A stretch of DNA of 64,000 nt from Chrysemys picta bellii (lineage: Eukaryota > Chordata > Testudines > Emydidae). A program made the translations under genes and the position numbers. The notes under the pieces are model-generated. The model did no database searches. It was not told the DNA's origin and was given only the letters and a program-made list of their open reading frames with translations. Of the stretch, positions 44,580 through 57,530 are shown piece by piece. Where the stretch lies: contig NC_088792.1 of assembly GCF_011386835.1 (NCBI RefSeq), positions 39,174,882-39,238,881 of the forward strand, written 5' to 3'. The first letter of the stretch is position 1, and each line of letters begins with the position of its first letter.

Positions 44580-45178
44580 TTGTTTTCAAACCACCTGTTT
44601 CCTTTCCTCCCTGCTTGGGCTGCTATAACATCGGACTGGTGGGTCTTGAGCACAGTGGCAGTGGGATATACCCTACAGTTTATTTCTACCCCCACACCCC
44701 TTCCCTGTTGCTCTTCAGGGACCCTTCTCATGAGCAACTTCTTGCCCAAGAGGCACAAGTCCTCCTGTGAGTAGGGGCTGTAGAGGATGTCCCCATGCAT
44801 CTAAGAGGGAAGGGGTTCTACTGTGAGTACTTTCTGATACCAAAGGCCAAGGGGGGTTTGCGCCCCATATTGGACCTGCGAGGCCTCAACAAATATCTCA
44901 AAAATTTGAAGTTCTGCATGGTCTCTCTGGCTTCCATTATCCCCTCACTGGATCCTAGAGACTGGTACACCGCCCTCAACCTGAAGGATGAATATTTTCA
45001 TATCTCGATTTTCCAGACACAGGAGGTTCCTGCGGTTCATAGTGGGAGTTTGCAGTGCTTCCATTTGGCCTGGCTACAGCACTAAGGGTGTTCATTAAAT
45101 GCATGGTGATGGTTGCAGCTTACCTGAGGTGCCCGGGTGTTCAAATCTACCCATACTTCAGTGACTAGTTCATCAAGG
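44580..45178 (+). pseudogene. DIRS reverse transcriptase
   Basis: 44580-44774 reads FLPAWAAITSDWWVLSTVAVGYTLQF, the block that precedes RT in DIRS elements. 44795-45085 reads GFYCEYFLIPKAKGGLRPILDLRGLNKYL and DWYTALNLKDEYFHISI, RT motifs with the motif-A aspartate in NLKDEYF. A frameshift near 45085 moves the following AxRVFxK-like block and an IYPYFSD motif (YxDD position) into other frames. It should be inactive. Confidence 0.85.
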
Positions 45179-45179
45179 G

Positions 45180-45698
45180 TTGTTCAAAGGTGCAAATCTA
45201 TCGCAGCATCGAGTTGGTGCAAGCAACCGAGTGCTGGGTCCATTGATAAATGGACAAAAATCCACATTGGTCCCAGTGCAGAGAATAGAGTTCATCAGAG
45301 CAGTTCTGGACTCTACCCGAGCCAAGGCTTTTCTTCCAGAACCCAGGTTCAAGGCAATGTTAGATCTCATTGCTCAACTTACCAGTCACCCAATCACCAT
45401 GGCCAGGGTATGCCTCAGGCTGCTAGGACACATGGCAGCATGCACTTACATAGCTCAACATGCACGACTACGTCTCAGACCCCTCCAGATGTGGCTGGCA
45501 TCGATCTACACCTCAGCCAGGAACCACTTGGACAAGGTCCTCACAATTCCACTGCAAGTATTTACTGCTCTGGAGTGGCGGTCTAACCCAGTAAATATGT
45601 CTGCAGGAATACCCTTTGCGACCCTGAAACCCACAATGGTGCCAGTGTTGGACGTGTCCGACCTGGTGTGTGGAGCCCACCTCACCTTTTTGTGTTAA
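45180..45698 (+). pseudogene. DIRS RNase H-like region
   Basis: The 172-codon frame includes KSTLVPVQRIEFIRAVLDST, ARVCLRLLGHMAACTYIAQHARL and LRPLQMWLAS, typical of the segment after RT in DIRS pol. It ends with a partial VPVLDVSDLVCGAHL block where RNase H begins. It belongs to the same element as the RT. Confidence 0.8.
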
Positions 45699-45699
45699 C

Positions 45700-46142
45700 C
45701 AGGAGATTTTCCTCCCGGTCTTCTGCCCGAAGCCTCATGTGTCCAATGAGGAGGGGCGCTTGCACACCCTAGAGCTCAGGCAGGCTTTGGCTTTCTACTT
45801 AGTGTACTAAGCCCTTCCGTAGATATACTCATCTCTGTTGCAGTGGGTAACAGGATGAAAGGTCTTCCAGTGTCTTTTCAAAGACTTTCATCTTGGATCA
45901 CCACCTGCATCCATACATGCTACGAGTTGGTGCAGGTTGTACCTCCACCGATAGTGACGGCCCATTTGACTAGAGCTCAGGTGTTGTCGGCAGCCTTCCT
46001 GGCGCAAGTCCCTATCCAGGACATATGCAGGGCCACAATGTGGTCATCGGTGCATACCTTCATGACCCATTATGCCATCATCCAGGAGACCAGAGATGAC
46101 GTTGGTTCTGGCAGAGCTGTGTTGCAATCGACACATCCATGA
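45700..46142 (+). pseudogene. DIRS tyrosine recombinase, C-terminal half
   Basis: In the frame 45843-46142 the catalytic-domain end is readable: AHLTRAQ (H41, R44 for the HxxR box), ICRATMWSSVHTF (W67 region) and HYAI with the candidate nucleophile Y77. Upstream, out of frame, is a TLELRQALAFYL-like block. Tyrosine recombinases insert DIRS elements without an integrase-type target duplication. The N-terminal half is not open. Confidence 0.75.
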
Positions 46143-46177
46143 ACTCCTACCCGCCTCAGGAGATGCTGCTTGGGAGT

Positions 46178-46248
46178 CACCTAACATGGAATAGACATGA
46201 GCAACACATCTCAAAGAACAAGAGTTACGAAAGGCAAATGTCTTTTCC
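46178..46248 (+). repeat. DIRS terminal/split repeat, copy A
   Basis: CACCTAACATGGAAT, then gacatgagcaacacatct and acgaaaggcaaatgtctttt. It is directly repeated at 46459-46529. Just after it, 46252-46279 holds an inverted version of the gacatgagca portion (tgctcatgtcc). Confidence 0.85.
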
Positions 46249-46458
46249 TCTTCGAGTGCTTGCTCATGTCCATTTTATGACTCACCCTCCTTCCTCTCTG
46301 TCGGAGTTCCGGCAAGAAGGAACTGAGGGTGGAGGGAGCCGGCGGCATCACTTTATACCAGTGCAGACACGTGCCACTCCAGAGAGTGCCAAAGCCGGTC
46401 CCCTATGGATACCACTGAGGGAAAAACTTCTGGCACCGGTGCATGTGGCGAGCACACA

Positions 46459-46529
46459 CACCTAACATGGAATGGACATGAGCAACACATCTTGAAGAAC
46501 AACAATAATGAAAGGTAACTGTCTTTTCC
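46459..46529 (+). repeat. DIRS terminal/split repeat, copy B
   Basis: It is nearly identical to copy A over about 70 bp. The direct pair plus the inverted segment between them is the split-repeat layout of DIRS ends. Confidence 0.85.
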
Positions 46530-46739
46530 CCTCCCAATACCCCCAGCCAAGAGTCTATAGGGACAGTGTTGTGGCTGGGGTGTTGACAGGAACAGAGACT
46601 GAGTAATATTGGGGGGGATGTTTGAAAGGCTTTTTTCTGAGTACTGTTTTCTTAAATGACTGCACTACTGGATACTGGAAGGGAAACCTCTTGATCTTGC
46701 AGCTTGCCTTACCTGTCTGTCGTCCTTTCCTCACTTAGG

Positions 46740-47055
46740 CTTCGTTTGCACTATGAACTAGTGGTGTGATTCTGAGCTCCTATAGATCTACTTGTGCTAA
46801 CTCTTATCAAGCTAAAAATAGTAGTGTGGCCCACGGTAGCATGAGAGGTGGTGAGTAGCAGCATGGGCCAGCAATGTTGAGTACAAACCCACCTGATCTC
46901 TGTGGGTATGTACTTGACATGGCTGGCATGGCTAGCCTGTGCTGCCACTCGCTGCTCCCTGCACCACCATTTTTAGTGTGCTAGCTTGATGACAGCTAGC
47001 ATGAGCATATCTATGTGATCTGGGAATCACACCCCCAGCTCATAGTGTAGACATA
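46740..47055. repeat. Foldback MITE-like repeat
   Basis: The outer parts are imperfect complements (ctatgaact/agctcatag region; agctaaaaatagtagtgtgg versus ccaccatttttagtgtgct). The motif ctaaaaatag-agtg also occurs in 62455-62720. No exact target duplication was found. Confidence 0.5.
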
Positions 47056-48954
47056 TTCATAGGTACTGGCTTACATGCCTGCACTGCTTTCTCTCCCTCA
47101 GTCACCTCAATTGGCAATCATCAGCTAAGAAAAATAGAAATACAGGCTTTATGTATGTGAGCTCTCAGGTGCAGGGAGTGCGCTATTGAAGTAGAATTAA
47201 TACATGATAACAGCAAAAACACACAAATTATACTGGCTAAAGAACTTTTTTTTAAAGTAAAATTATGGAGTTTTTGTTTTTAGTTAAACCTAGAATGTAG
47301 TGTGGGGACTTTGAAATCTGCTCTGGGGCATGCAATTCTTGGCTGCGCCCTTGGGCATCAGAGTACGAGGGAGGCAGCAATATAGGTATGGAGATTTGGA
47401 ACCATCATTGTGGAAAATGGGTGAAGCCTACCTATTTCTGACTCTGAAACTTGCATCATATTATTGTCATCTTTATGTGTGTAATCCTCTGTTTATGTGG
47501 TATAACCTGTATAGTTTGTTCGCTCGTAAGTGCACTGTGTCATTATGACAAACACGAAAAGAGAACCACAAACATTTGTGTAAACAGATGGATACTGTGA
47601 AAATAAGTCATTATTCTTTCCTTTAAGTGGTGCTTCAGCTTATTCTGGTTTTCTGAGACGTTTTGTGGACAATGAAATGCGGGTTGTTATGTTCCTGACA
47701 GAGAACATAGATTAAAAAAAATTCTCTTTTCTGGAAGATTTCAACATTACACTATTTCTTAGAATTCAGAACCATAACACATACAAGAAACAAAAACAGA
47801 AAGAGAGACAAAAGAGGCTGCGTCCTAAGGCAGAGAAGCACAACTCATCCCACATTGCTCTAGGCTCTCTCTTTTCAGACTGACTTCTGAAGGTCCAGAC
47901 TGCATGCTTAGCTACAGAGCACCCTAGCCTGCAAGCGGGACCAGGAAAACAGTCTTAAATTGACAGATTTTCATTTAAACGCAGTTTTCAATACACCATA
48001 TGGATTACACAACATGCAAATATCAATACCTTTCTAACTTGAAGCGAAAATGAAAGATCAACTTTTGTTTATTTCAAAACATGCATTCCCTAGGTCTATT
48101 GATGTGGAAAGACTTGTCATGGTTAATGTCTGCACCTTAGTGTTGCACAATGAAAGATGATTTGGTAGAGGAATCCATGACGTTCTAACAATTTTAATGG
48201 TTTCAAAAATGGTTGTTGAAACTAGTGGCATTTTACTTGTAACATGACACACAAGGTGAAATCAGTTTATCTATAAGAGCTTTATTATCCACTTAATAGG
48301 CAAGAAGTGTCCATTTGCCAAATAGAAATGCTTACGTTGGCTGTGTAAAAGATAATAATTGCATAGGCTGTGTGTTTATGGGTCGTAGTTGTTGTTGTTG
48401 CTGCATTTGTGCATGATACTTGCACAGTGGAATGAGAGAGCTGAAATGTATGGATATGTGTAGGAGCCTGATCATCTATAGTATTTTAGTATATGTTGCA
48501 ACTTAAAACGTTTCCAAATCTGATTAGTTGTCTAATTGAGTGACTTTAAATTTAATCAGAGAATCTGTATATGTAACTTATTACAATTTATTAAAAAATG
48601 TCTTGGTGATTCTTATGTTCTGTTGCTTATCTTGTTTAAAGTGAGAATTGTCTTCTAAATGTTTCAGCCTTTTAAGACTCCTGTTCAGACTATGAGCTAT
48701 TCTGTATTTTTGAAGAGCTAAGAGAGGACTCACAATGGGGAAAAATCCTGTTGTTATATCTCTGGGCTAGATTATGGCCTGGCTTGTGCAGCCACACAGG
48801 AGTATAAGGAGTATAAGAAAAAGACTTCCTTGTGTCCCTATGTGACATCCCTGTACCTTGGGTCTAGGCATGTATGGGTAAACAGGTGCTGCATACCTGC
48901 TAGTCCTCATTCAAGCAGGTGGATGGGAAGTGGGCAGAAAGGGGTGAGGAGTTG
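47056..48954. other. Non-coding region
   Basis: AT-rich; no gene or element was delimited. Confidence 0.45.
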
Positions 48955-49195
48955 GCAGGATCAAGGCAGGAAGAATGGTTAAATCACTGGCCTGGAAGTC
49001 TGGAGAACTGGCTACAGTTCTTGGCTCTGCCACAGACCTTGGGTAAGTCAATCTACTTTGTTCCTCAGTTCCCCATCAGTAAAAGAGGGAATAATATTTA
49101 CCTACCTCACAGAGAGGTTGAGTATAAAAAAATCCATTAATGACTGTGAGGTACTCAGAAACTATTATGAAAAGGGCCACATAAGTACGTAGATA
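48955..49195 (+). repeat. MIR-type SINE
   Basis: Collinear with MIR: cactggcctggaagtctgg, ctctgccacagaccttgggt-aagtcaat, ctcagttccccatcagtaaa, gggaataatatttacctacc, tcacagagaggttgag, ggtactcagaaactattatg. It is a complete-looking but old copy. Confidence 0.65.
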
Positions 49196-52100
49196 GAAAC
49201 ACATGCCCAATGCACTGTCCAGCCCAGCAAATTAATCATTTACATTTTTTGTTGTCCATTGCAATAGAGCATTGGTCAAGAATTTACACACATCTCCCCT
49301 TTTATTTAAACTGATCATTTTTTTTTAGACTTTAGAGGTATTTTCCTTTGTTTCATGTGCAGTTGCAAGTAAAAAAGACATAGGGCCAAATTTTCAAAGA
49401 GGACATATTGGCTGCATCAGTGAAAATGTGTATGCACCTATTGTACTTACCTTGTCTGTTATGCGTGTTGCTCTTTTGTATAAGGTTGGCTTGTCAACAG
49501 ATAGGAGCATTGAATAAGCATGAATTTTTGAGTATGGACTAGCTGTACTTTCTTCTAAAAAAAAACTAATTTAGTATGTGCTAAAATGTATCTATGAAAA
49601 CTTGTCTCTGAAATTTCCTCTCCCTGTTGGACTTATGCAAAGAATTAACAATGCCAAATTGTTCATGTTAATTGTAGTATTTTTTGCACCAACTATGTGT
49701 AATTTTAGAAGTAAATTATAAACATAATTTGCATAATTTAAAATCATTTGAGTATTATTTCTATTTTGCAGAGCAGTAGCATTGATTAAAACTCTTTGTG
49801 TTAAATCTTTGTTTCCATAAACAAAAAACCCCCAAAATATTTAATGTGAACTTTTTTTGGTGGTCTTCAGAAATATGTGCCTCAAATAACATCTCACTTA
49901 TCTAAACATGATCAGAGCTGTAGAAGTAATTTGCTACACAGACAGACATTATATTGTATAGATTCAAAAGCTATGCTAATGTACTGTCAGGGGCTCGCTG
50001 ACAATATAATATAGCATCAGGGACAATGAACAAGGTTTTCTTGTGTCAAGATAGGTCTTCAAAAAAGTCCAAAATGTCCCTTATAATACTGACCTAAGCT
50101 AACTGATCAGGATATACTAAGTCAATACAGTTAACACATTTTTTCACACCTCTAAGTCAAAGACATTTTTATTATCCAAGCCCCCTACTTTAAAGATTCT
50201 CCTTGTTCAGTGTCTGAGCATAAAAAAAGAGAGAGCTAAGACAGTGCAATATTTAAGCTTTATTTGTTCCTCAACATATACTGTCCTCTCTCATCAAGCA
50301 CCTCTTGAAAGTAGAGATCTCTAAGTACCTAGCCATTATTCTATAATAATCACTCTCTCTAACACTTCCTATTGGGAAACTAACTATCATAACACTCTTT
50401 TTACCTTCTTACCATAATATGATACAACTCACTGATCCAAACAGAAGGTTTGAACGAACTTACGAATTCTGGTTGATATTAGGATGTTATTATGAAGTGC
50501 TTCTGTGCTGTGAAAGCCTCTTTATATGTATCTTTACCAAGCTGCAAGGCTTGAATATGAAGCCTTTTGCTTTCTCCGTTATCTGTTTGACTCCATGTTG
50601 CACTGAAATTCCAAAGGCTGATGACAAAGGAATAACAGAAAAGAGTCATTGATATTAATTGCTCTTCCATTGAAAGGGGATAGCTCTAAACAGTTGACTG
50701 GGTCCCAGTCAGGAGAACTGGTTTAGAAGGGGAGAGTTTGTCTTGGCAGCAAAGTCACCTGGCAAGGTTTCTGGTCATCTAAGGAGGACAAGCAGGATGT
50801 TGCCTGATAGAGGTTGCTAAATGTTATAGAGAGGGAAGAGCTGATCTATCTGGGGTCTTTGGCCATTTGGCCAGCTCAAGAGGAGAGAGAAGCAACCCAA
50901 CATGTATGGGCCTGCATAAAGCAGGGGACCCATATACCGACACAAGGACTCCCTAAGAAAGGATGAGCTAGTAAAGGCATTGCAGTTATGAAGTGTGTTG
51001 TATTCTAAATTATCTGTACTCTCTTGTGCTTTATCTGCTAAGTAAAAGAGCAATTGAGAGAGACTCTGGGCAAAGTGTCTTTGTGTTGTCTACATTACAA
51101 TTAACATGAGCCTTCAGAGAGAATTAAACCAAAAAACTCTCATCTTTCTGTGGGATTCTGGGGAGAGGGTGTATTTAAGTATGGTGGAGTTGGAAGGGTC
51201 AGCACTGTGCCAAGAGGGGCAAGGCAGCTGTACAGTGGGTTCCAGCTCTTAGGTGGGAATGCTAGGCAAAGGAAGTGCACCCCAAGAGTGGGACCTCAAG
51301 ATTGAGGCAGTGGCTGGACTCCATTCAGGTGCTGGAGGCTTTCAACACCACGGGATCCTGTGAATGGATTCCCCTTGTAGCAGTTTGGTGGGTGGCCAGC
51401 AGGGGTACTTGACTGGATCTGTGACTAAAACCCTATACTCGGAAGCTATCTATTGTAGCATTCCTTTTACTTAGTTACTATAACATCATACAGGTCACCA
51501 ATCCAAAGATAATGTTAACTATTTCATGATGAATACATTTCAGGGAACGCTCATGCTTTTACTTGTACTTATAAATACCTAAGTACTATTTCCACAGTAT
51601 ACTTATAGGTACTTCTGTAATGGTGTACTTGACACTTATACTTCAGTCTTTTTTTATCAGTGCTTACATCAACAGTATGAATAATATTCAGTGTGTATGT
51701 TTAACAACCCCCACAAGGCTAGATGAATCTATTGTGCTAAAGTTTTGGTTCAATGGCTGTTGTATAAAAGGATCCCAATGTGACATACACAGTTCAGGTG
51801 GCAATGAGGACTATATTTTTTTAAAATTACTTGTTCTGGAACATATCCTGGCTTCTGACTCTCATAGCTGCACTGGGAGATGTGTACGCGCATCCAAGGG
51901 CAGAATGTGGCCTTCTGTCATTCTAGATGTTTGATTTAAACGAATTTCAAAATATTCAATAATTAATGGGGCAGTAAGTTGCCTTTCCTTTCCTTTGTTT
52001 TTGCCCATTTTTATTAAGAAAGGAATGATGGTTGCACATGGGGAATTTTAACAGCTGCCCCTCTTGAGCTGAAAAACAAATTAGATAGTTTGGAGGAATT

Positions 52101-52929
52101 GGGGTGGGGGGGACCAGTTATCTTGTGTATTCTACACAGGACTGACATTGAAAAATGTGTAGACCTTGGATTTTGCAAGATTATAGGCTTTCAATATCCT
52201 CAGAAGATTATTTTCAAAGTATAGTCTGCTTCTAGGATTTATTCAGATTCTGACAAATGGATAGTTATATGCCAGTGCGCTAACTCAACATCCTGGGAAG
52301 GATCGATGCCAGGCCAGAGGCTGTTTCAGGCCTCCTGCCTCAAGGCACAATTTATGGGTTAAACAGAAACTTAGTCAAAATAAAGTACTTCCTCTGCCTT
52401 ACATGGAATATAATCTCACACCACTCTCTGCCAGTGCTTTGATGTATGCACTCCTGTAAAAGCCTTTCTACTATCTGTAGTTCTCAGGCTATCTGCCTGG
52501 GTGAGATATAATAGTTGGGTTCTTTCCCCTGACCAAGGGACTTCTGCAGGAGCCTAGGATATGGTGGTTTGACTCGAGTTTGTGTATTGCAGCGTGGACA
52601 CTGGACCTCTGGCTTTTGGGGCCCAGGTTCAGAAATTGTGAACCTAGGATCAATATGCAGTCTGGACACTCAAACCTGGGCTTGCAAACCCACTGTGCAC
52701 AGACTTGAGTTCCACTAACCCTGGGCTTACATTGCCATTGGGAAATGGTGATGTGAGTCACAGTTTTGTTTCTAGGAGTCTTTTTCATTTAATTGATATT
52801 ATGAATTTTGCATGGGTCTCAATGGATATCTTGGCTGTCAAGCTTGGTTTTCATTCCTTTTGCTATGTTTCCTGATTTTTATCAGAGGTGGAATCAGCCC
52901 TTCTAGCTACACAGCTGCCTCCTTGAGTG
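49196..52929. other. Non-coding region, possibly with diverged LTR remains
   Basis: Around 50690-51450 there is promoter-less, G-rich sequence with short repeated words that might be an LTR remnant, but I found no terminal TG..CA pair or duplication. 52470-52760 contains imperfect self-complementary segments. No gene is supported. Confidence 0.3.
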
Positions 52930-53860
52930 AGCCTGTGATGCTGTATGGAATATGGGTGACCATTTATAATATTATTGATACCAATATTGCAAAATTGCAA
53001 TGAGTCTTACAAGATATGCCATGTAAGGTATCAGTGGAAGAGGTATGACTGGCTAAAGATGATGATCATGGGTATATGTACGTATCACCTTTGTATTGTG
53101 AGTTATAAATATGTCTGGTATATTTGTATTTCAAACTTGTGCTGTGTTTCTGGGTGACACCCCCAGACAAATTGGCATCAGCACTATCCAGCCTGCTTGA
53201 TGGCCTATCAAAAGCAATCAGCCTTACAACTGAGAGAAGGCAGGGGTTACACCTTATGAGTCAGCAAGACATGTAGAGGCATGCCTGTGGACAGAGAACT
53301 CTAAGGCTTTTCCATGCAATGTGCTATCTGTGAAGCTTGTGTTTGGGACAAAGGAAGTATAAGCCTCATGGCAAAGGATATAAAAAGGCTGCTGCATCTT
53401 CTCCATTTTGTCTTCAATCCTGATTCTCATCTCGAGCAGCATTTCTACAAACTGAAGCTCTGAACAAATGACTGAATGACCCATCCAAGCTTTGGATTTG
53501 TTCCAGAGGGACTCTCAAGCCAACAAACTCACCAGTGTAGCTAAGAATCTGATGTGGACTTTGAAGTCTTATGTGTGTAGCTGATTGCTTTACTTAACAA
53601 CTCTCTTCTTGTTCTGCTCTTTTCTAATAAGCCTTTAGTTTTAGATACTAAAGGATTGGCTGGCAGCGTGGGTAAGATCTACATATTGACCTGGTAATGT
53701 GGCTGGCCTTTTGGGGATCAGAACATTTTGTATAGTGAGGAGAGTTTTAAAATAACTCCTCACCTTACTGGACCTAGGTACTAATTGGGAACTGGAATGC
53801 AATAAAGGGGGCTGTTTGATTTCTTTTGTCAGCTTCTTGATAACCAGTGTGGGGGATCAG
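52930..53860 (+). mobile_element. Probable LTR of an old LTR element
   Basis: It begins TGATGCTGTATGG. It holds a TATAAAAA box at 53379-53386, a pyrimidine-rich segment, and a late block tactaaaggattggctggca-gcgtgggtaagatct that I associate with a common turtle LTR family. The 3' end is uncertain and no internal coding region adjoins it. Confidence 0.5.
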
Positions 53861-55193
53861 GAGGACAGTTTGAGTCTAATTTCAGTGTGAACCACTGGTT
53901 TTGGGAGAATCTGCTCTCCTTTTCGTAGCCTGCCCTGATCTTGGTATTTTCAGTGAGGACAACCTCACAGAGCCATTCTTGATTATGCTAATATTTCTAT
54001 TTCCTTGCTGGTGCTCTTGCTCTGGACTGGGGTGTTGACAAGCCTGGCAGCTTGCTTGCCTTCAGTGGGGCTTCTGAATTTACTTTTAATATCTTAGGCC
54101 ATAAGTCATTGTATATGCTTGGGGTAAAGATTAGTCATTTTTGAACACTTGTTGGTTCTCCCAATATGGTATGGAGGAGACAGCTTCTGGTGATGGGCTC
54201 CACCAGTCAGCCTGGCGAACTGTATACAAGTCTCCAACTGCGAATAGAATGGGTGATCTCTGATGGAGAATTCTTCATGGTACTATTGCCACAAATGTGT
54301 TTGTGGATTGTTTGACTCTGGTGGTGTCCTTGTCATGTCCTTTTCATGACACAGAGGAGACTGCTTTTTTATATGTTTCTTACTTGTTCCAAATTACAGT
54401 CATTATTTGTTTTACTTCAGAGGATTTTTTGGTTACTGTCCCTTGATTTTTCTCCTACTGCATTTATTTTTACTGTTAAGTATAGGTTCACAAATAGATC
54501 TGTGGTATGCCTTGTAAACATTATTCTGGGTCAAGCAAAGATGGCCATTTTAAAAAGTAGATGATGTAAATTATTTGGTACTGGGGTTGCCAATGTTCTT
54601 TGGTTTTTAAAATTGTTAGTGGTTCCACGCCTTCATTGGGAGTTTAGATATTTTATTCTAATTTGGATCAATTTATTCGGTGGTGGAACTATTGGAAATG
54701 CACTTGGTACTGTCCAGGGTGGGCAATTATTTTCGAGTTTGTACTTCATTATCTTGTTTTCACTGTGTTTCTGTACTGATTTTAATGAATGGGTTTTAAA
54801 AAGTCAAAAGTCCCTCTCTCTCCCCCCCCCCCCTCAACAATTTTAGTTCAAATGGCAAACAGACACTTCCTATTTTTTAGTCTCCTCACTAAAATAAGGA
54901 AAATGGCTGCAAACACTTTTTAAAAATCTATTTTTCCTTAAGAAGTCAAACAATCACAATTTAAAGTAGATACGAAGACTGAAAATATATAGTTAAAGAT
55001 ACAAAATAAATCTAAGCAACCTGCCATGATGACCCTGGCACAATAAGCACTGTGAAAATAGTGACCAGCCTTTGTACACAGATCTCTTCAACTACCCACC
55101 AGCTCGCCTGTCTTCTAAACACCCTTTGAAGTCATTTATGCCACCACAGGACATGATGGTGGAATCTGCTTGGTGCATGTCGCAGGTATAAAA
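53861..55193. other. Non-coding region
   Basis: No gene is supported. A CT/C tract lies at 54815-54833. Confidence 0.45.
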
Positions 55194-55260
55194 ACTGGCC
55201 TGGCCCACCAGGGTGCTTACTCTGGTGAGCTGCGTGCCAAAGGTTGCTGATCCTTGTCCT
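55194..55260 (-). mobile_element. hAT (Charlie-like) MITE fragment
   Basis: The sequence cctggcccaccagggtgctt and gccaaaggttgctgatcc is the inverted end of a hAT family whose terminus I recall as CAGGGGTCGGCAACCTTTGG. Only one end is present, and it abuts the gypsy-type pol remnant. Confidence 0.55.
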
Positions 55261-55267
55261 AGAGAAT

Positions 55268-55850
55268 AAAAATGAATGGTATTGAGGTGCAGAACAGGAG
55301 CAGGAGGAATCATGGGAAGGTTTAAAACAACAACTGATACAGAAACCAGTGCTGAAGTTCTGTGTACCAGAAAGGCCTATTAACATTTCAGCAGATGCTT
55401 CACAGTCTGGGTTGGTGCAGTGATTTTACAGAAGCATGAGAACTGTTGGCAACCACTGGCATATGCATCCAAATCACTGACTAAGGAGAAATCAGGTACA
55501 CACAGATCAAGAAGGAGCTTTTAGGACTATTGTTTGCCTGTGCGAGATTCAGTTAGTATATTTATGGTCAGACAATGGAATTTGAAATTAACCACAAGCC
55601 CCTGATGGTGTTACTTAGCAAATCGCTAAATGACTGACTGTATCTTAAGGATTCAAAGAATGATGATAAAGTTGCATAAGTATGATTTGGTTGTGACCTA
55701 CATGCCTGGTAAATTCATGTTCATTGCAGATGCACGTTCCAGAGCAGTGGCTTCCACTAAACCAGAGAAGACTTTAGATACAGATATGCAAGCCTATGCA
55801 GATTTGATTGTAAAGTCAATTTCCATAGCTAACAGGAAACAGTAACAAAT
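55268..55850 (+). pseudogene. Ty3/gypsy-type pol: RT end and RNase H
   Basis: Across shifting frames: LKQQLIQKPVLKF (RT connection), ISADASQSGL (RNase H first aspartate), a block resembling FACARFSQYIYG, then HKYDLVVTYMPGKFMFIADARSR at 55630-55845, the end of the tether before integrase. Stops and frameshifts separate these pieces. The upstream gag, protease and main RT are missing. Confidence 0.85.
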
Positions 55851-56029
55851 ATGAGAGGAAATGGAGAAAGATGAATTGTTGGGAATCCGTAAAGAAGTGA
55901 TAATTAAAGGATGACCTGAAGAAATAAGCAGTTGCTGTCCAAGTATAAGAGACTATTGGAATTGCAGACATGAACTCAGTGTGATAGATGTGGTGATTTT
56001 CAAGGGCAGTAAGGTAGTAATTCCAATGA

Positions 56030-56900
56030 GTCTTCAAAAAGAAATGCTACAGAAGATCCACAAAGGTCATTTTGGAATTGAGAAGTGCAAACAACGAGCA
56101 TGAGAGGTGCTGTATTGGTTGCAGATCTATCACGACATCACTAATGTGGTAGGAATCTGCTTTCCATGCTTGAAATACAAGCCATGCCAACAGACAGAGC
56201 CACTGAGACCTCATTCAATTCCACAAAGGCCTTATAAGAAGGTAGGCACTGACTTATTTACCTGGTAATCAAAGGATTATTTAATAGTCACAGATTATTA
56301 TTCTCTGTGTCCAGAAATTTGCACACTGCACAGTATTAATAGTAAGTCAGTGATAACTGTCATGTCCAGAGATGGAATTCCGATGAAGTCTTTAGTGATA
56401 ATGGGCAGCAATTTTCCAGTGCAAATTTTAGGCAATTTGCTATAGATTAGGATTTTCATCATAAAACATCAAGTCCAAATTACCCCCAATCAAATGGATT
56501 TGTGGAAAGATCTATTTGGTCAGTAAAAACCTTATTAAAAAGCTTTTTGAATGTGAGGGTGATTTATATAAAGCGTTACTGGTTTAGCGAACTACACCCC
56601 TGGAGAATGGCTTTTCTCCAGCTCAGCTGTTAATGGGAAGAAGGATCAGATCAAATTTACCAATTACTGATAACCTGCTGAAATCTCATAACAATGAAAC
56701 AATATGGGAGATGAAAGAAAATCAGAAGTGGAAGCAGAAATATTATTTTGCCAAAAAGGCCCATGATCTCCCATCTCTTAACCCGGGTGTCAGAGTGTGC
56801 CTAAGGAATCACACCTCTAATACTTGGGGCCAAAGGAGTACCATTAAAGAACAGCTGCATGCAAGGTCTAAAGTAGTCCAGACAGACTAGGGGGACACAT
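56030..56900 (+). pseudogene. Ty3/gypsy-type pol: integrase
   Basis: HKGHFGIEKCKQRA followed by CFPCLKYKPC gives the HHCC zinc-binding domain. KVGTDLFTW (first Asp), SDNGQQF (second Asp) and NGFVERSIW (Glu) mark the DDE core in broken frames. 56633-56890 is the C-terminal region. It is inactive. Together with 55268-55850 it forms one decayed element. Confidence 0.85.
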
Positions 56901-57313
56901 TTCAATGTAATTGAAGGGATCTACGAGTAATCCCAGAAAGTTCCAACACATTGACAGCTGAGGTGGACTCTGGGCATTTCCCATCCCTTCCCAATGCACA
57001 AAGGAGAAACTGTCAAGGAACAAGAGACCAACTCAGATTGTAATGAAAGGCTGATTCTGAGAACATCAGTGTGGGAGATTAAACGTCCTGAAAGACTCAT
57101 AGAGACTTGCTAACCTGCCTGGAGAAGAGGTATTTGAGGAAAGTGAGTGGTAAAGACTCACTCAAGAGTGATGTGCTGGTAACCTCTCCTCTCTAGGTAG
57201 TTTACACATTGGGTTTATGGAAATGTACTACTTGGGTTGAGAATTTAATATGTGTGTTAGATAGGTGTTAGCTGTTTTATATATGTGTAAATAAGAGTTA
57301 ATTTGTTTTTATT

Positions 57314-57530
57314 TAAGAGGGAAGATATAGAGATATGTTTGTAGAAGATTATAATTTAGAGACACTCCCTCATAAGGGACAGTATTATGAACATAGGAAT
57401 TTAGAGATGTACCCTGGAGGCAGGGTTGGAAAGTCTGCATGGCTGTGTGCACCAGTTCACCAGAGATGCTCTCCAGTTTGTTTTATTAAAGTTTTATTTC
57501 TTTCTCATTCCCTGGTTGGTTATTAAATGA
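57314..57530 (+). mobile_element. Probable polypurine tract and 3' LTR of the gypsy-type element
   Basis: AAGAGGGAAGATA (57314-57326) resembles a polypurine tract. The following 200 bp ends with ATTAAA and T-rich sequence like an LTR polyadenylation region. There is no matching 5' LTR in the window, so the call rests on position and composition. Confidence 0.45.

Larger units (their letters stand above)
44100..46530 (+). mobile_element. DIRS-type retrotransposon, decayed
   Basis: The order is a gag-like acidic/Pro-rich region (about 44150-44540), RT, RNase H-like region, tyrosine recombinase, then terminal split repeats. This is the DIRS plan: no integrase and no conventional LTRs. Multiple frameshifts and stops show it is inactive. 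The 5' boundary is uncertain. Confidence 0.8.
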
